Shown here piece after piece: positions 26,397 through 34,618 of a DNA stretch of 64,000 nucleotides. The stretch covers positions 62,001 through 126,000 of the forward strand of contig JAGYKS010000024.1 in the NCBI GenBank assembly GCA_018401565.1, written 5' to 3'. Position numbers and translations under genes: made by a program. The notes under the pieces were generated by a model, which worked only from the letters and a program-made list of their open reading frames with translations, had not been told where the DNA came from and did not search any database. Positions within the stretch are counted from its first letter, which is position 1; the number at the start of each line of letters is the position of its first letter. This stretch comes from Acidimicrobiales bacterium (lineage in GTDB: Bacteria; Actinomycetota; Acidimicrobiia; Acidimicrobiales; Acidimicrobilacustridaceae).

Positions 26397-28021
26397 TCAC
26401 GAAGGCAACGTCACGCCGAGCTGGTCGGCAGCGAAACCCTTGAGGCGCTTGTAGTCGACCTTGCCGTTGGCGGCACGGCCGATGGTGTCGATGACCACCA
26501 CGTTGCGTGGGGCCTTGAAGGCAGCCAGACGCTCCTTGACGTGGGCCACCAGTTCATCTGGTTCCAGCGTGGTGTCGCTGTGCAGTTCGACCACGGCGGT
26601 GACGGCCTCACCGAACCTGTCGTCGGGAATGCCAACGGCAACGGCGTCGGCCACCGCCGGGTGCAGCTTGCACGCCTCTTCGACCTCTTCGGGGAAGACC
26701 TTCTCGCCGGCGGTGTTGATCACCACCGAACCCCGACCCAGCAGGGTGAGGCTGCCGTCGGCTTCCACCATGGCGTAGTCGCCGGGAATGGAATAGGTGT
26801 CATCGCCGATGCGCACGAACGTGGCGGCAGTTTTCGCCTCGTCCTTGTAGTAGCCGATGGGGGTGAAGCCCCGCACGGCCACCCGGCCGATCTGGCCCGA
26901 GCCCGGCTCCACGTCGGCGCCGTCGTCGGTGATGACCCGCGAGTTGTCTCCCAGCATGAACTTGGCCGTGCCCGACGAACCCTGGGCGGTGGACACCGAC
27001 TGGCCGAGACCGATGGCCTCGGACGAACTGAAGGCGTCGATCAGCATCATGGTGGCGTTGTGGCGCAACAGCCCCGTCTTGGACTCCTGGCTCCACATCA
27101 CCCCCGACGAGGTCATCAGAAACACACTCGAGATGTCCCATCGGTCGGGCTCGGCATCGAGGGCGGCCAGGATGGGCTTGGCGAAGGCGTCGCCAACGAT
27201 GGTGACGGCCTGAACCTTTTTGGACTCGATGGTGTCCAGCAGTTCGGCCACATCAAAGTGTCGGCCGGGCAGCAGCACGTTCGAGCCGCCACCACACAAC
27301 GCCAGCTGGGCGGTGAACTGGCCGGTGCCGTGCATTTCGGGGCAGGCGGGGATGAGCGAGACGCCAGGGGCTGCGATGTCTCCGGCCAGGGCCTCGTAGT
27401 CGGCGTCGACGTCGAGCAGGCGGGGGTTCTGGCTCGACGACACCGCCTTGATGAGGCTGTCCTGTCGCCACATGACGCCCTTGGGCATGCCGGTGGTGCC
27501 ACCGGTGTACATCAGCACCAGGTCGTCGCCGTCACGCCCCCACGGCCCGCTGACGGGACCGTCGGTGACGGCATTGGCGGCGTCTTCGTAGGCCGTGGCC
27601 CACGCCGGGCACGGGCCCGAGCCGTCGTCCACCCACAGCCAGGTGTGCACGGTGGGAACCCGGTCGCGCAATCCCTCGATGCGTTCGGTGAATGCCCCGT
27701 GGAACACCACGGCCACGGCGTCGGCGTTGGACCACAGGTACACCAACTCGTCGTCGATGTAGCGGTAGTTGGTGTTCACCGGCGCAAGACCAGCCTTGAA
27801 GCAGGCGAACTGGGACTCCATGTACTCGGGGCAGTTGTAGAGGTATTGCGCCACCTTGTCCTGGTGGGCCACCCGGCGGCCAACAGTGCTGCGGCGACGC
27901 CGTTGGCACGACGGTCGAACTCGGCCCAGGTGACGGTGCGGTCACCCTGGACCTGGGCAGGGGCGTCGGGCACCTGGCGGGCACAGACCTCCCAGATGTC
28001 AGCAAAGTTCCAACCGGACAT
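26397..28021 (-). CDS. Acyl-CoA synthetase, AMP-forming (one frameshift)
   Basis: Activates a fatty or steroid-type acid to its CoA thioester through an acyl-AMP. Core motifs: LMYTGGTTGMPKGVMW (AMP-binding), GYYKDEAKTAATF, GEKVFPEEVEEACKLHP and the catalytic Lys in AANGKVDYKRLK. The ATG at 28021 follows GAGGGGG. The N-terminal ~50 residues (MSGWNFADIWEVCARQVPDA) are in another frame; one missing base at 27872-27874 joins LLAAG to VAHQDKVAQYLYNCPEY. Total ~540 aa, as expected. It is followed by the (3R)-hydroxyacyl-CoA-type SDR, forming a lipid degradation pair. Confidence 0.9.
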
Positions 28022-28068
28022 GGGATCCCCCTCGGATGCAGTGAACGTGGCGAGTGCGCCGGCAGAGT

Positions 28069-29272
28069 CTAGGGCGTACCCCGGGCGAGGAGTTCGAAAC
28101 GCCCGTTGGCGACCACCTGAATGGCGGCGGGATAGACGGCCTCGTTGTCCACGAAGCTGAGGGTTCCCAACACGGTGTCGACCTCGTCCAGCTTGGCCAG
28201 GCCGTCTGCGATGGCCTGGCGGCTGGTCTCCGCCGCCGGCAGAAACCGCAGCAATCAGCACCTCGATGCCGGCGTAGCTCTGGGCAGCGAAGGCGTCGGG
28301 CTGGCGAAGGAACCTGGTGGTGTACCGATCAATGAACGTTTTGCTGGCAGTGACATCGATGGCTGGATTCCACGAAGCGGTGACGATCAACCCGTCGGCA
28401 GCCGCACCTGCCTCGGCCAGCACCTCAGGGGTGTTGAATCCGTTGCTGCCCACAATGGTCTCGGTCAGGTCCAGTTGGTCGATCGCACCCAGCAGGTCGA
28501 CCGCCGGTCGTGAACGGGCTGCCAACAAGATGGCGTCGGGGTTGGACTCGACTGCCGATGAGATCACACTGCGGTATCCGGCGGGGTCCAGGGTGGCGGG
28601 GTCGAATGTCACGTCGTCGAGGAGGGTCACGCCGGTTTGCTCGGCCGCCGTGCGGAACGCAGCGGCGGCACCGGTGGAGTAGTCGTCGGTGGCGTCGGAC
28701 ACCAGCACCGCAGAGCGCACGCCTCGCAGATCCTGGGCTGCGGCCAGTCCCTGCGGGAGCATGGCCCGCTCGCTCAGGCTGATCCGCCAGATGCAGTCGC
28801 CGATGGCGCTGATGTCAAGGGTGGTGTTGGTTACCGCGAGTACCGGCACTCCCACGGCCTGGGCCAGTGGATCGGCCACGGCGGCGACCGGTGACAGCGT
28901 GGGCCCCACGATGACCGAGGCGCCCCGCTCAATCAGGGTCCCGAAGGCCGTGGCGCCGGCGTCGGCCTCTGAGCTGTCGTCGAGGGAGTCGAACTCGATG
29001 GGGTAGCCGGTCGGCTCGGCCACAAACTCGATGGCAAGCATCGTTCCGTCAACCTGGCTGATGCCGTAGGGCTGTCCCGAGCCGGTGAGCGAGGCCACCG
29101 AGCCAACGAACAGCCTGCCGTTGGACGAACTGGCGGTGTCGTCGATGGCCTTGGTGGTCTGGGTGCTGGCCTGCCCGGTGGCCGAGTTGGTGGCCGTGGA
29201 CGGGCCGCAGGCCACGGTCAACATGATCGCTGCGGCAAGCGCAGCGATGGCGAGATGGATTCGTCTTGGCAC
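28069..29272 (-). CDS. Branched-chain amino-acid-type ABC transporter substrate-binding lipoprotein (one frameshift)
   Basis: Periplasmic-binding-protein fold of the Leu/Ile/Val (LivJ) class anchored as a lipoprotein: VPRRIHLAIAALAAAIMLTV, then Ala and the lipid-modified Cys22. Features are LFVGSVASLTGSGQPYG, GASVIVGPTLSPVAAVADPL, VPVLAVTNTTLDIS and ADGLIVTASWNP. The GTG at 29272 has TGAGGA upstream. The last ~60 residues are in a second frame; removing one base near 28235 joins VSAG to AETSRQAIADGLAKLDEV. No permease or ATPase genes are adjacent. The ligand is unknown; in actinomycetes such proteins also bind aromatic acids or amides. Confidence 0.85.
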
Positions 29273-29391
29273 CGTCGTCCTCAGTGGCGTAGGCAACTTC
29301 CGAACGCGATGGACCGTAGCAGGATGCGGTGGCCGACCCGAATGCGGACCCGGACAGTGTTTGTTTCGGTGTGGATGGTGAGCTCGGGGGC

Positions 29392-29397
29392 TAGTGT
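29392..29397 (+). promoter_or_regulatory. -10 box of the acyl-CoA dehydrogenase gene (leaderless type)
   Basis: TAGTGT ends 6 nt before the GTG at 29404 in the 131-bp divergent gap with the binding-protein gene. Confidence 0.5.
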
Positions 29398-29403
29398 CCG
29401 CCC

Positions 29404-30609
29404 GTGGATTTCGACCTGCCATCTCATGACGATCCCCGCCGCGTCGAGGTGCGCGACTGGTTGGCCGTCAACGCCGCACCCACCGGGCGCCAGCTGGCTG
29501 AGGCCGGCCTGGTGGCCCCGCACTGGCCGCAGCCGTGGGGGATGGGTGCCGATCCCGAACACCAGCTGATCATCGACGACGAGCTGCGTCGTGCCGGAAT
29601 CAAACGACCCACCAACACCATCGGCACGGGTTGGGCCGGCCCCACCATCATCCATGCCGGCACCCAGGCCCAGCAGGAGCGTTATCTGGTGCCGATGCTG
29701 GCGGCCGAAGAGATCTGGTGTCAGCTGTTCAGCGAGCCCGGTGCCGGCAGCGACCTGGCCAACCTGGCCACCCGTGCGGTGCGCGACGGCGATGAATGGG
29801 TGGTGAACGGTCAGAAGGTGTGGACCTCGTACGGGCATGTGGCCGCCTTTGGGATCCTCATCGCCCGTACCGACCCTGATGCCCCCAAGCACCGGGGCAT
29901 CACCTATTTCATCTGTCCGATGGACGCTCCGGGCATCGAGATCCGCCCCATCGTGGAGATGACCGGCGGTCACACCTTCAACGAGGTGTTCTTCACCGAT
30001 GTCCGCATCCCGGCCGCCAATGTGGTGGGCGACGTCAACGGGGGGTGGGGACTGGCCAAGGTGACCCTGGCCAACGAGCGGGTGTCGCTGTCGGGCGACG
30101 GTGCGCTGTGGGGGATGGGGCCGACGTTCGCCGATGTCATGGACCTGGTGCAGGCCGCCGGCGGCCTGCACGATCCGATGATGCGCCAGCGGGCGGCATC
30201 GCTGTACACCGAGGCCGAGATCCTGCGGCTGATCCGGCTGCGCACGGTGTCGGCTGCCATCCGGGGTGAAACCCCGGGGCCCGAGGCATCGGTGCGCAAG
30301 GTGCTGGCCGACGAGCACGGTCAGGCCATCATGGCCTTCGTCAAGGACCTGTGTGGACCGTCGGGCATGGTCACCGATGGTCGCCCACTGGGTGCCGACC
30401 CCGGGATCTGGCATTACGGCTGGTTGTTCTCCCAGGCGCTCACCATCGGCGGTGGCACCGGTGAGGTTCAGCGCAACATCGTGGCCGAACGGGCGCTTGG
30501 GCTACCCCACGACATTGACGTGGAAGCGGGCCAGGGTTGGGCCGAGGCCACCTCGGGTCGTCGGCTTGCGGCCGACGGCGCCAACGGCAACGATCATCGC
30601 CATGGCTGA
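29404..30609 (+). CDS. Acyl-CoA dehydrogenase
   Basis: FAD enzyme of the acyl-CoA dehydrogenase family, 401 aa. It shows the conserved flavin and substrate segments: WCQLFSEPGAGSDLANLATR, VVNGQKVWTSYGH, GVTY-type sheet RGITYFICPMDAPG, and near the C-terminus FSQALTIGGGTGEVQRNIVA. The catalytic Glu position falls in the GGGTGEVQRNI region or earlier, depending on subtype, so chain-length preference cannot be stated. The last ~20 residues are hydrophilic. The stop overlaps the next small gene by 8 bp, and an F420-type oxidoreductase follows, giving a three-gene operon. Confidence 0.92.
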   Translation: MDFDLPSHDDPRRVEVRDWLAVNAAPTGRQLAEAGLVAPHWPQPWGMGADPEHQLIIDDELRRAGIKRPTNTIGTGWAGPTIIHAGTQAQQERYLVPMLAAEEIWCQLFSEPGAGSDLANLATRAVRDGDEWVVNGQKVWTSYGHVAAFGILIARTDPDAPKHRGITYFICPMDAPGIEIRPIVEMTGGHTFNEVFFTDVRIPAANVVGDVNGGWGLAKVTLANERVSLSGDGALWGMGPTFADVMDLVQAAGGLHDPMMRQRAASLYTEAEILRLIRLRTVSAAIRGETPGPEASVRKVLADEHGQAIMAFVKDLCGPSGMVTDGRPLGADPGIWHYGWLFSQALTIGGGTGEVQRNIVAERALGLPHDIDVEAGQGWAEATSGRRLAADGANGNDHRHG

Positions 30610-30908
30610 AACCGTCGAGATCCGGAACATTCCGACGCCACGACAAGGTGGTGGCTGGAATTGACCTCGAGGGGATCCCGGCCGGAACCCGGGGGAAGGT
30701 CATGTACGTGGCCGGATTCTCCTGGCAGCGATGCCGGGTACAGTTCACCAACGGTGTCGAGCGCGGAAGCCTCGATGCCCGACATCTCGTGACCGTGGGG
30801 GAATGGGATCGGCGGGCCCACGAGACGGCCGTCGCCGATGCCCGGGTCGAACAGCAGCGTCTCGCCGATGAGCTGCGGTCCAAGCTCGTGACCGGAGGGG
30901 GACACTGA
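30602..30908 (+). CDS. Small hypothetical protein (~101 aa; one frameshift near the start)
   Basis: The ATG at 30602 lies inside the acyl-CoA dehydrogenase stop region. It encodes MAETVEIRNIP, after which the frame must shift by one base (near 30633-30640) to read RHDKVVAGIDLEGIPAGTRG. The following segment KVMYVAGFSWQRCRVQFTNG resembles a small SH3-like beta barrel, then comes a charged helix (AVADARVEQQRLADELRSKL). I do not recognise a family. Its stop overlaps the start of the next gene (TGATG), so it is co-translated in the operon. Confidence 0.5.
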
Positions 30909-31945
30909 TGAAGCTGGCGATGCAACTGCAGTACAGCGGAGGGTTCAAGGAATCGGCCCGGCAGGTGTCGGAGTACGAAAAGGCCGGCCTGGACATCGTG
31001 TGGGTGGCCGAGGCCTACGGCTTCGACGCTCCCAGCTTCATGGGCTATCTGGCCGCCACCACCGAGACCATCCAGATCGGTGCCGGCATCCTGCCCATCT
31101 ACACCCGTACGCCCACACTGCTGGCCATGACCGCTGCCGGGGTGGACGCCATGACCGACGGTCGTTGCATCCTGGGTCTGGGAGCCTCGGGGCCACAGGT
31201 GATCGAGGGATTCCATGGCGTTGCCTACGACGCCCCGGTGGGACGCACCCGCGAAATCATCGACATCTGTCGCATGACGTGGAAGCGCGAGCGGGTGAGC
31301 TACGACGGCCGCTACTACCAGCTGCCGCTGCCCGAGGGGCAGGGCACCGGACTCGGCAAGCCACTAAAGATGATCTCGCATCCGGTACGCGAAGAGATCC
31401 CGATCTACGTGGCGTCTCTTGGTCCGGCCAACGTGCGCATGACCGCCGAGATGGCCGACGGCTGGCTCCCGATCTTCTACATGCCCGAGCGGGCCGACGA
31501 GGTGTGGGGCGACGACCTGCGGGCCGGATTGGCCAAGCGTGACCCATCGCTGGGGCCGCTGCAGACCGTGGGTGGTGGCATCGTTGCCATCACCGACGAT
31601 CCCGACCCGATCCTCGACCTCGGCCGGGGGATGGCAGCGCTGTACATCGGCGGCATGGGTGCGCGAGAGCGCAACTTCTACAACCAGCTGGCGTGCCGGT
31701 ACGGCTACGAAGCCGAGGCCAAGGCGGTTCAGGACCTGTACCTCGACGGCAAAAAGAAGGAAGCGGCCGCCGAGATCCCTCGTGAGTTCCTCGAGCTGAC
31801 CAACATGGTTGGTCCCGAGGGGTGGATCCGCGATCGGCTGGCGGCCTACGCCGAGGCGGGCGTCTCGGTGCTCAACGTGATTCCGGTGTCTGACGATCCA
31901 ACCGGTCTTCTGGGCAAGCTGCGCACCTGGGTCGACGAACTCTGA
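30908..31945 (+). CDS. LLM-class (F420-type) flavin-dependent oxidoreductase
   Basis: A 345-aa luciferase-like enzyme. The barrel signature is clear: YEKAGLDIVWVAEAYGFDAP, IQIGAGILPIYTRTPTLLAM, DGRCILGLGASGPQVIEGFH and PIYVASLGPANVRMTAEMAD. Proteins of this subgroup are usually F420-dependent in actinobacteria. It differs from the 15521-16570 enzyme in its C-terminal insertion (GYEAEAKAVQDLYLDGKKKE). Translation is coupled to the preceding small gene by TGATG. The operon context suggests oxidation or reduction of acyl-CoA-derived or steroid-like substrates. Confidence 0.88.
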   Translation: MKLAMQLQYSGGFKESARQVSEYEKAGLDIVWVAEAYGFDAPSFMGYLAATTETIQIGAGILPIYTRTPTLLAMTAAGVDAMTDGRCILGLGASGPQVIEGFHGVAYDAPVGRTREIIDICRMTWKRERVSYDGRYYQLPLPEGQGTGLGKPLKMISHPVREEIPIYVASLGPANVRMTAEMADGWLPIFYMPERADEVWGDDLRAGLAKRDPSLGPLQTVGGGIVAITDDPDPILDLGRGMAALYIGGMGARERNFYNQLACRYGYEAEAKAVQDLYLDGKKKEAAAEIPREFLELTNMVGPEGWIRDRLAAYAEAGVSVLNVIPVSDDPTGLLGKLRTWVDEL

Positions 31946-32000
31946 CGTCTGGCTATGAGCTCTGACGCCTGGCGACGAGCCCTGACGTCTGGCGACAGCC
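31941..32000 (+). repeat. 20-bp tandem repeat, three copies, at the LLM gene stop
   Basis: TCTGACGTCTGGCTATGAGC, TCTGACGCCTGGCGACGAGC and CCTGACGTCTGGCGACAGCC in exact 20-bp register. Each copy contains TGA; the first TGA is the stop codon at 31943. Because the period is not a multiple of three, the three TGAs fall in three different frames. Confidence 0.85.
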
Positions 32001-32003
32001 AGA
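31988..32003 (+). terminator. Possible bidirectional terminator between convergent genes
   Basis: TCTGGC and GCCAGA form a perfect 6-bp stem with the loop GACA inside the last repeat copy. No T tract follows on either strand, so the call is weak. Confidence 0.3.
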
Positions 32004-32008
32004 TGGGG

Positions 32009-32980
32009 TCAGCTTCGCATGCTGCCCATCCGGCCCAGCATCTGCTCGGCCTCGGCCACGAACCGCTCCACGAGCTCACCGGCAGGAATCAGTGAGGTGA
32101 TGGCGCCAACGCCCTGACCGGCGGGGAAGAACTCCCGGTCGGGGTCGATGTCGGGAGCGTCGGCACCAAGTCCAAGGTGGTTCACGCCGTCTTCCATGGA
32201 GCGCAGGAACTGCATGGGGAACGGCTGCAACTCTCCGGGGTTTTCCTCCCAGTGGCGGGTGTAGCTGTTGGCCACCACCCGGCAGGTCTTGCCGGTGTAG
32301 CCACGCGAGATGGTGGTGCCATCCTCGCCCAGGCCCACCAGGGTGTCCTTGTAACCGGTCACGGCCTGGGCCTCGGGGGTGGCAATGAAGCGTGTGCCCA
32401 CCCACACGCCGTCGGCGCCAAGTGCGAGAGCGGCGGCCAGGCCCCGGCCGTCAACGATCCCGCCTGCTGCCACCACCGGAATCTTGTCGCCCACGGCGTC
32501 GACCACCTGGGGCACCAGCGCCATGGTGGCGATCTGCCCGGTGTGGCCACCGGCCTCGGTGCCCTGGGCCACCACGATGTCGCAGCCGGCAGCCTCAGCG
32601 GCGATGGCGTGTCGGACCTTGCCGCACATGCTGACCACCAGCACGTTGTGCTGGTGGCACAGGTCGACCACGTCACGCGGGACCCCAAGGCCGGCCACGA
32701 ACACCCGGGCACCGTGGGCGATCAGCGACCGCACCTGGGCCTCCATGTCGCCGGGGGCCGCCGTCAGCAGGTCAACGCCCCACGGCTTGGAGGTGATCGC
32801 CTTGACCGCCTCCATCTCGGACTCCATGCGCTCGATGTTCATGGTCGACGCACCAAAGGTGCCGAAGCCACCGGCCTCGGACACGGCGCCCACCAGTTCG
32901 TGGTACGACACGCCGCCCATGCCGGCCAGCATCACGGGGTGGTCGACTTCGAGGATTTCGGTAAGGCGGGTGCGCAGCAT
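32009..32980 (-). CDS. Nitronate monooxygenase family protein (2-nitropropane dioxygenase-like)
   Basis: FMN-dependent TIM-barrel enzyme, 323 aa. Motifs: HPVMLAGMGGVSYHELVGAV, EAGGFGTFGA, DIVVAQGTEAGGHTGQIATM with the conserved His, VVAAGGIVDGRGLAAALALG and GVWVGTRFIATPEA. It oxidises nitronates or related compounds; some members act instead as enoyl reductases. It is convergent with the F420-type oxidoreductase gene. A short AGGA lies 3 nt before the ATG. Confidence 0.9.
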   Translation of the reverse strand: MLRTRLTEILEVDHPVMLAGMGGVSYHELVGAVSEAGGFGTFGASTMNIERMESEMEAVKAITSKPWGVDLLTAAPGDMEAQVRSLIAHGARVFVAGLGVPRDVVDLCHQHNVLVVSMCGKVRHAIAAEAAGCDIVVAQGTEAGGHTGQIATMALVPQVVDAVGDKIPVVAAGGIVDGRGLAAALALGADGVWVGTRFIATPEAQAVTGYKDTLVGLGEDGTTISRGYTGKTCRVVANSYTRHWEENPGELQPFPMQFLRSMEDGVNHLGLGADAPDIDPDREFFPAGQGVGAITSLIPAGELVERFVAEAEQMLGRMGSMRS

Positions 32981-33037
32981 TTTCCTAGCCGATCACGCCG
33001 ACAACCCGGGGTCAAATGCCGCACCGGTCGGACGCGA

Positions 33038-33070
33038 GTGACGGACGACCCCGTGGGGATCGTCCGTCAC
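33038..33070 (+). terminator. Long near-perfect hairpin, possible terminator of the Nudix gene
   Basis: GTGACGGACGACCCC pairs with GGGATCGTCCGTCAC: 14 of 15 base pairs with one C-A mismatch and the 3-nt loop GTG. It is in the 261-bp gap between the Nudix stop and the nitronate monooxygenase start, both on the minus strand. No T tract is present. The rest of this gap shows nothing else recognisable. Confidence 0.45.
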
Positions 33071-33241
33071 CGCTCACCCTGTGGAAGCAACCCGCCGCAC
33101 ACGAGAAGCCCTCTATGGGGGTGGTCCGACGTCTGTCCCAGGGGGATCCGGGGCAATCATCGAAACCAGTGGCCAACCTACCGAGCGGTGGTTTCGCTCA
33201 GGTGTCCCTCATGTGACAGGACGAAGAACAGTTGCTTGCGG

Positions 33242-33751
33242 TCACCAGGCGTGGTGGGCGGTGTTGGTGATGTCGATGGGTGAGGCGGGTAGCGGGCCGG
33301 CCACCAGATCCGGCAACACGGTTTGGAGTGCTGGGGGGAGCAGACGTTCGGTGGTGGTGGCCACGTCGGCAACGGTCCACCATGCCTGCCCCTGAAACGC
33401 CAGCACTTCCAGAGACTCCAACCCCTGGGGATCCCAGTGTTCGCTGGTGGTGTCACACCACGCCACGTGGATGCGCTCGGTTTGGTCGAACCGCATGCCG
33501 GCAAAGGTGAACCGGACGTGTTGTGTGAACACACACGGACCGATTTCGGCGTCGGTAATGCCGACTTCCTCACGAAGTTCGCGTCGGGCGGCGTCATCGC
33601 TGGACTCGCCTGGGTCGATGCCCCCGCCGGGAATCTCCCACCAGTGACCGGTGTGGCTGGCCACGGGGTCCACGGCCCGAATCATGAGAAGCCGTCCGGT
33701 GGGTTCGAACAGCAGCACCCGGGCGGCCTTGCGTCGCAGTGTGAACGGCAT
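33242..33751 (-). CDS. Nudix hydrolase
   Basis: Hydrolyses a nucleoside diphosphate linked to another moiety. The Nudix box is complete (GGGIDPGESSDDAARRELRE followed by EVGI), preceded by ARVLLFEPTGRLLMIRAVDP and HWWEIPGG. Length 169 aa. The ATG at 33751 is chosen because TAGGGT lies 7 nt upstream and the next upstream codons belong to a non-coding tandem repeat. The substrate cannot be predicted. It stands alone on its transcript. Confidence 0.9.
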   Translation of the reverse strand: MPFTLRRKAARVLLFEPTGRLLMIRAVDPVASHTGHWWEIPGGGIDPGESSDDAARRELREEVGITDAEIGPCVFTQHVRFTFAGMRFDQTERIHVAWCDTTSEHWDPQGLESLEVLAFQGQAWWTVADVATTTERLLPPALQTVLPDLVAGPLPASPIDITNTAHHAW

Positions 33752-33758
33752 CGCCGTA

Positions 33759-33764
33759 ACCCTA
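33759..33764 (-). promoter_or_regulatory. -10 box of the Nudix gene (leaderless type)
   Basis: TAGGGT on the minus strand ends 7 nt before the ATG at 33751. Confidence 0.45.
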
Positions 33765-33790
33765 GGGGCGATGACGGGGCGTACGTCGCC

Positions 33791-33870
33791 CGACCCTGTG
33801 CCCGACCCTGTGCCCGACTCTGTGCCCGACTCTGTGCCCGACACTGGGCCCGACCCTGTGCCCAACACTG
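33791..33870 (+). repeat. 12-bp tandem repeat, about 6.7 copies
   Basis: Unit CGACCCTGTGCC with variants CGACTCTGTGCC and CGACACTGGGCC, in exact 12-bp register. It lies in the divergent gap between the Nudix gene and the DUF983 gene. It reads through in one plus frame as Pro-Asp-Pro-Val repeats, but that frame has no gene around it. Confidence 0.9.
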
Positions 33871-33903
33871 CAATTGTCTGTCGGTTGCGGGCATGATGGG
33901 GAT

Positions 33904-34392
33904 GTGGCCCTGCGCGCTGGAGTGTTGGTGCGACGGGGGTGTGTTCGGCGGTGCCCGGTGTGCGGGCACGGGCACTTGTTCCGTCGCTGGTTCTCGATGC
34001 TTCCCGCCTGTCCGGGATGCGGCCTCGTGTTCCGCCGGGCTCCGGGGCACTGGCTGGGTTCGTGGTTCCTCAACATCCTGGTGGTGCAGACGGTGTTGGT
34101 GGTGGGAATCACGCTTCTGGTGGCAGCCACCTGGCCGGCGCGGCTGTCGTGGCCGGGCCTGACGCTGGTGGGGGTCATGGCCGTGGGCGTCCCGCTGGCC
34201 TTTTTTCCGTTCAGCCGAACCCTGTGGACCGCAATCGATCTCGTCATGCGTCCGCTGGACTTCGACGACGGGGTCGCACCAGGTGTGGAGTTGGAGCAGG
34301 CCGAACGCCACCAGCCTCGGCATCGGCAGTATCCGCCGGCTCGACCGGCCACCAGACCTGACAAGGGAACCGATCCCACCAACGGTGGCTGA
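33904..34392 (+). CDS. DUF983 family membrane protein
   Basis: Two CxxC pairs near the N-terminus (RRCPVCGHGHLFRRWF and PACPGCGLVF) form a zinc-ribbon-like motif. Two membrane helices follow (FLNILVVQTVLVVGITLLVA, LVGVMAVGVPLAFFPF). This is the DUF983 pattern; members are of unknown function, often near cytochrome oxidase assembly genes in proteobacteria. The C-terminal ~45 residues are hydrophilic and basic. The GTG at 33904 is chosen because CATGAT ends 6 nt upstream; a TTG at 33874 would extend it into the repeat region. Confidence 0.78.
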   Translation: MALRAGVLVRRGCVRRCPVCGHGHLFRRWFSMLPACPGCGLVFRRAPGHWLGSWFLNILVVQTVLVVGITLLVAATWPARLSWPGLTLVGVMAVGVPLAFFPFSRTLWTAIDLVMRPLDFDDGVAPGVELEQAERHQPRHRQYPPARPATRPDKGTDPTNGG

Positions 34393-34468
34393 GCCGCCTG
34401 GGTGCGGGGTCCGGTGGGAACCGGACCAGTGGCGATCCTGCGGTCGCTGCTGATGGAGCACGTTCGGT

Positions 34469-34510
34469 CGATGGCGATGCCGATGCCGATGGCGATGCCG
34501 ATGGCGAGGC
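34469..34510 (+). repeat. 6-bp degenerate repeat (GATGSC)
   Basis: About seven copies of GATGGC or GATGCC in tandem within the 226-bp gap before ktrB. Just before the ktrB ribosome binding site the 14-mer CCCCCCGCTGAAGG is also directly repeated. No promoter was recognised in this gap. Confidence 0.65.
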
Positions 34511-34618
34511 TGTTGGCGCGCCGGGCGCGGAGTCAACAACTAGCGTTCGCCCGAGGTGGGGCGCCAGATCGAGACCCCCCGCTGAAGGCCCCCCGCTGAA
34601 GGAAGGAGTGCCCGCCCC

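Noticed and set aside
26541..28160. A 539-codon open frame on the plus strand
   Set aside because: It is antisense to the acyl-CoA ligase, and its His/Gly-rich translation is typical of a shadow frame.
33791..33870. CRISPR array or Pro-Asp repeat protein
   Set aside because: The repeats are 12 bp and directly adjacent with no spacers, and the open frame through them has no start signal or conserved sequence.
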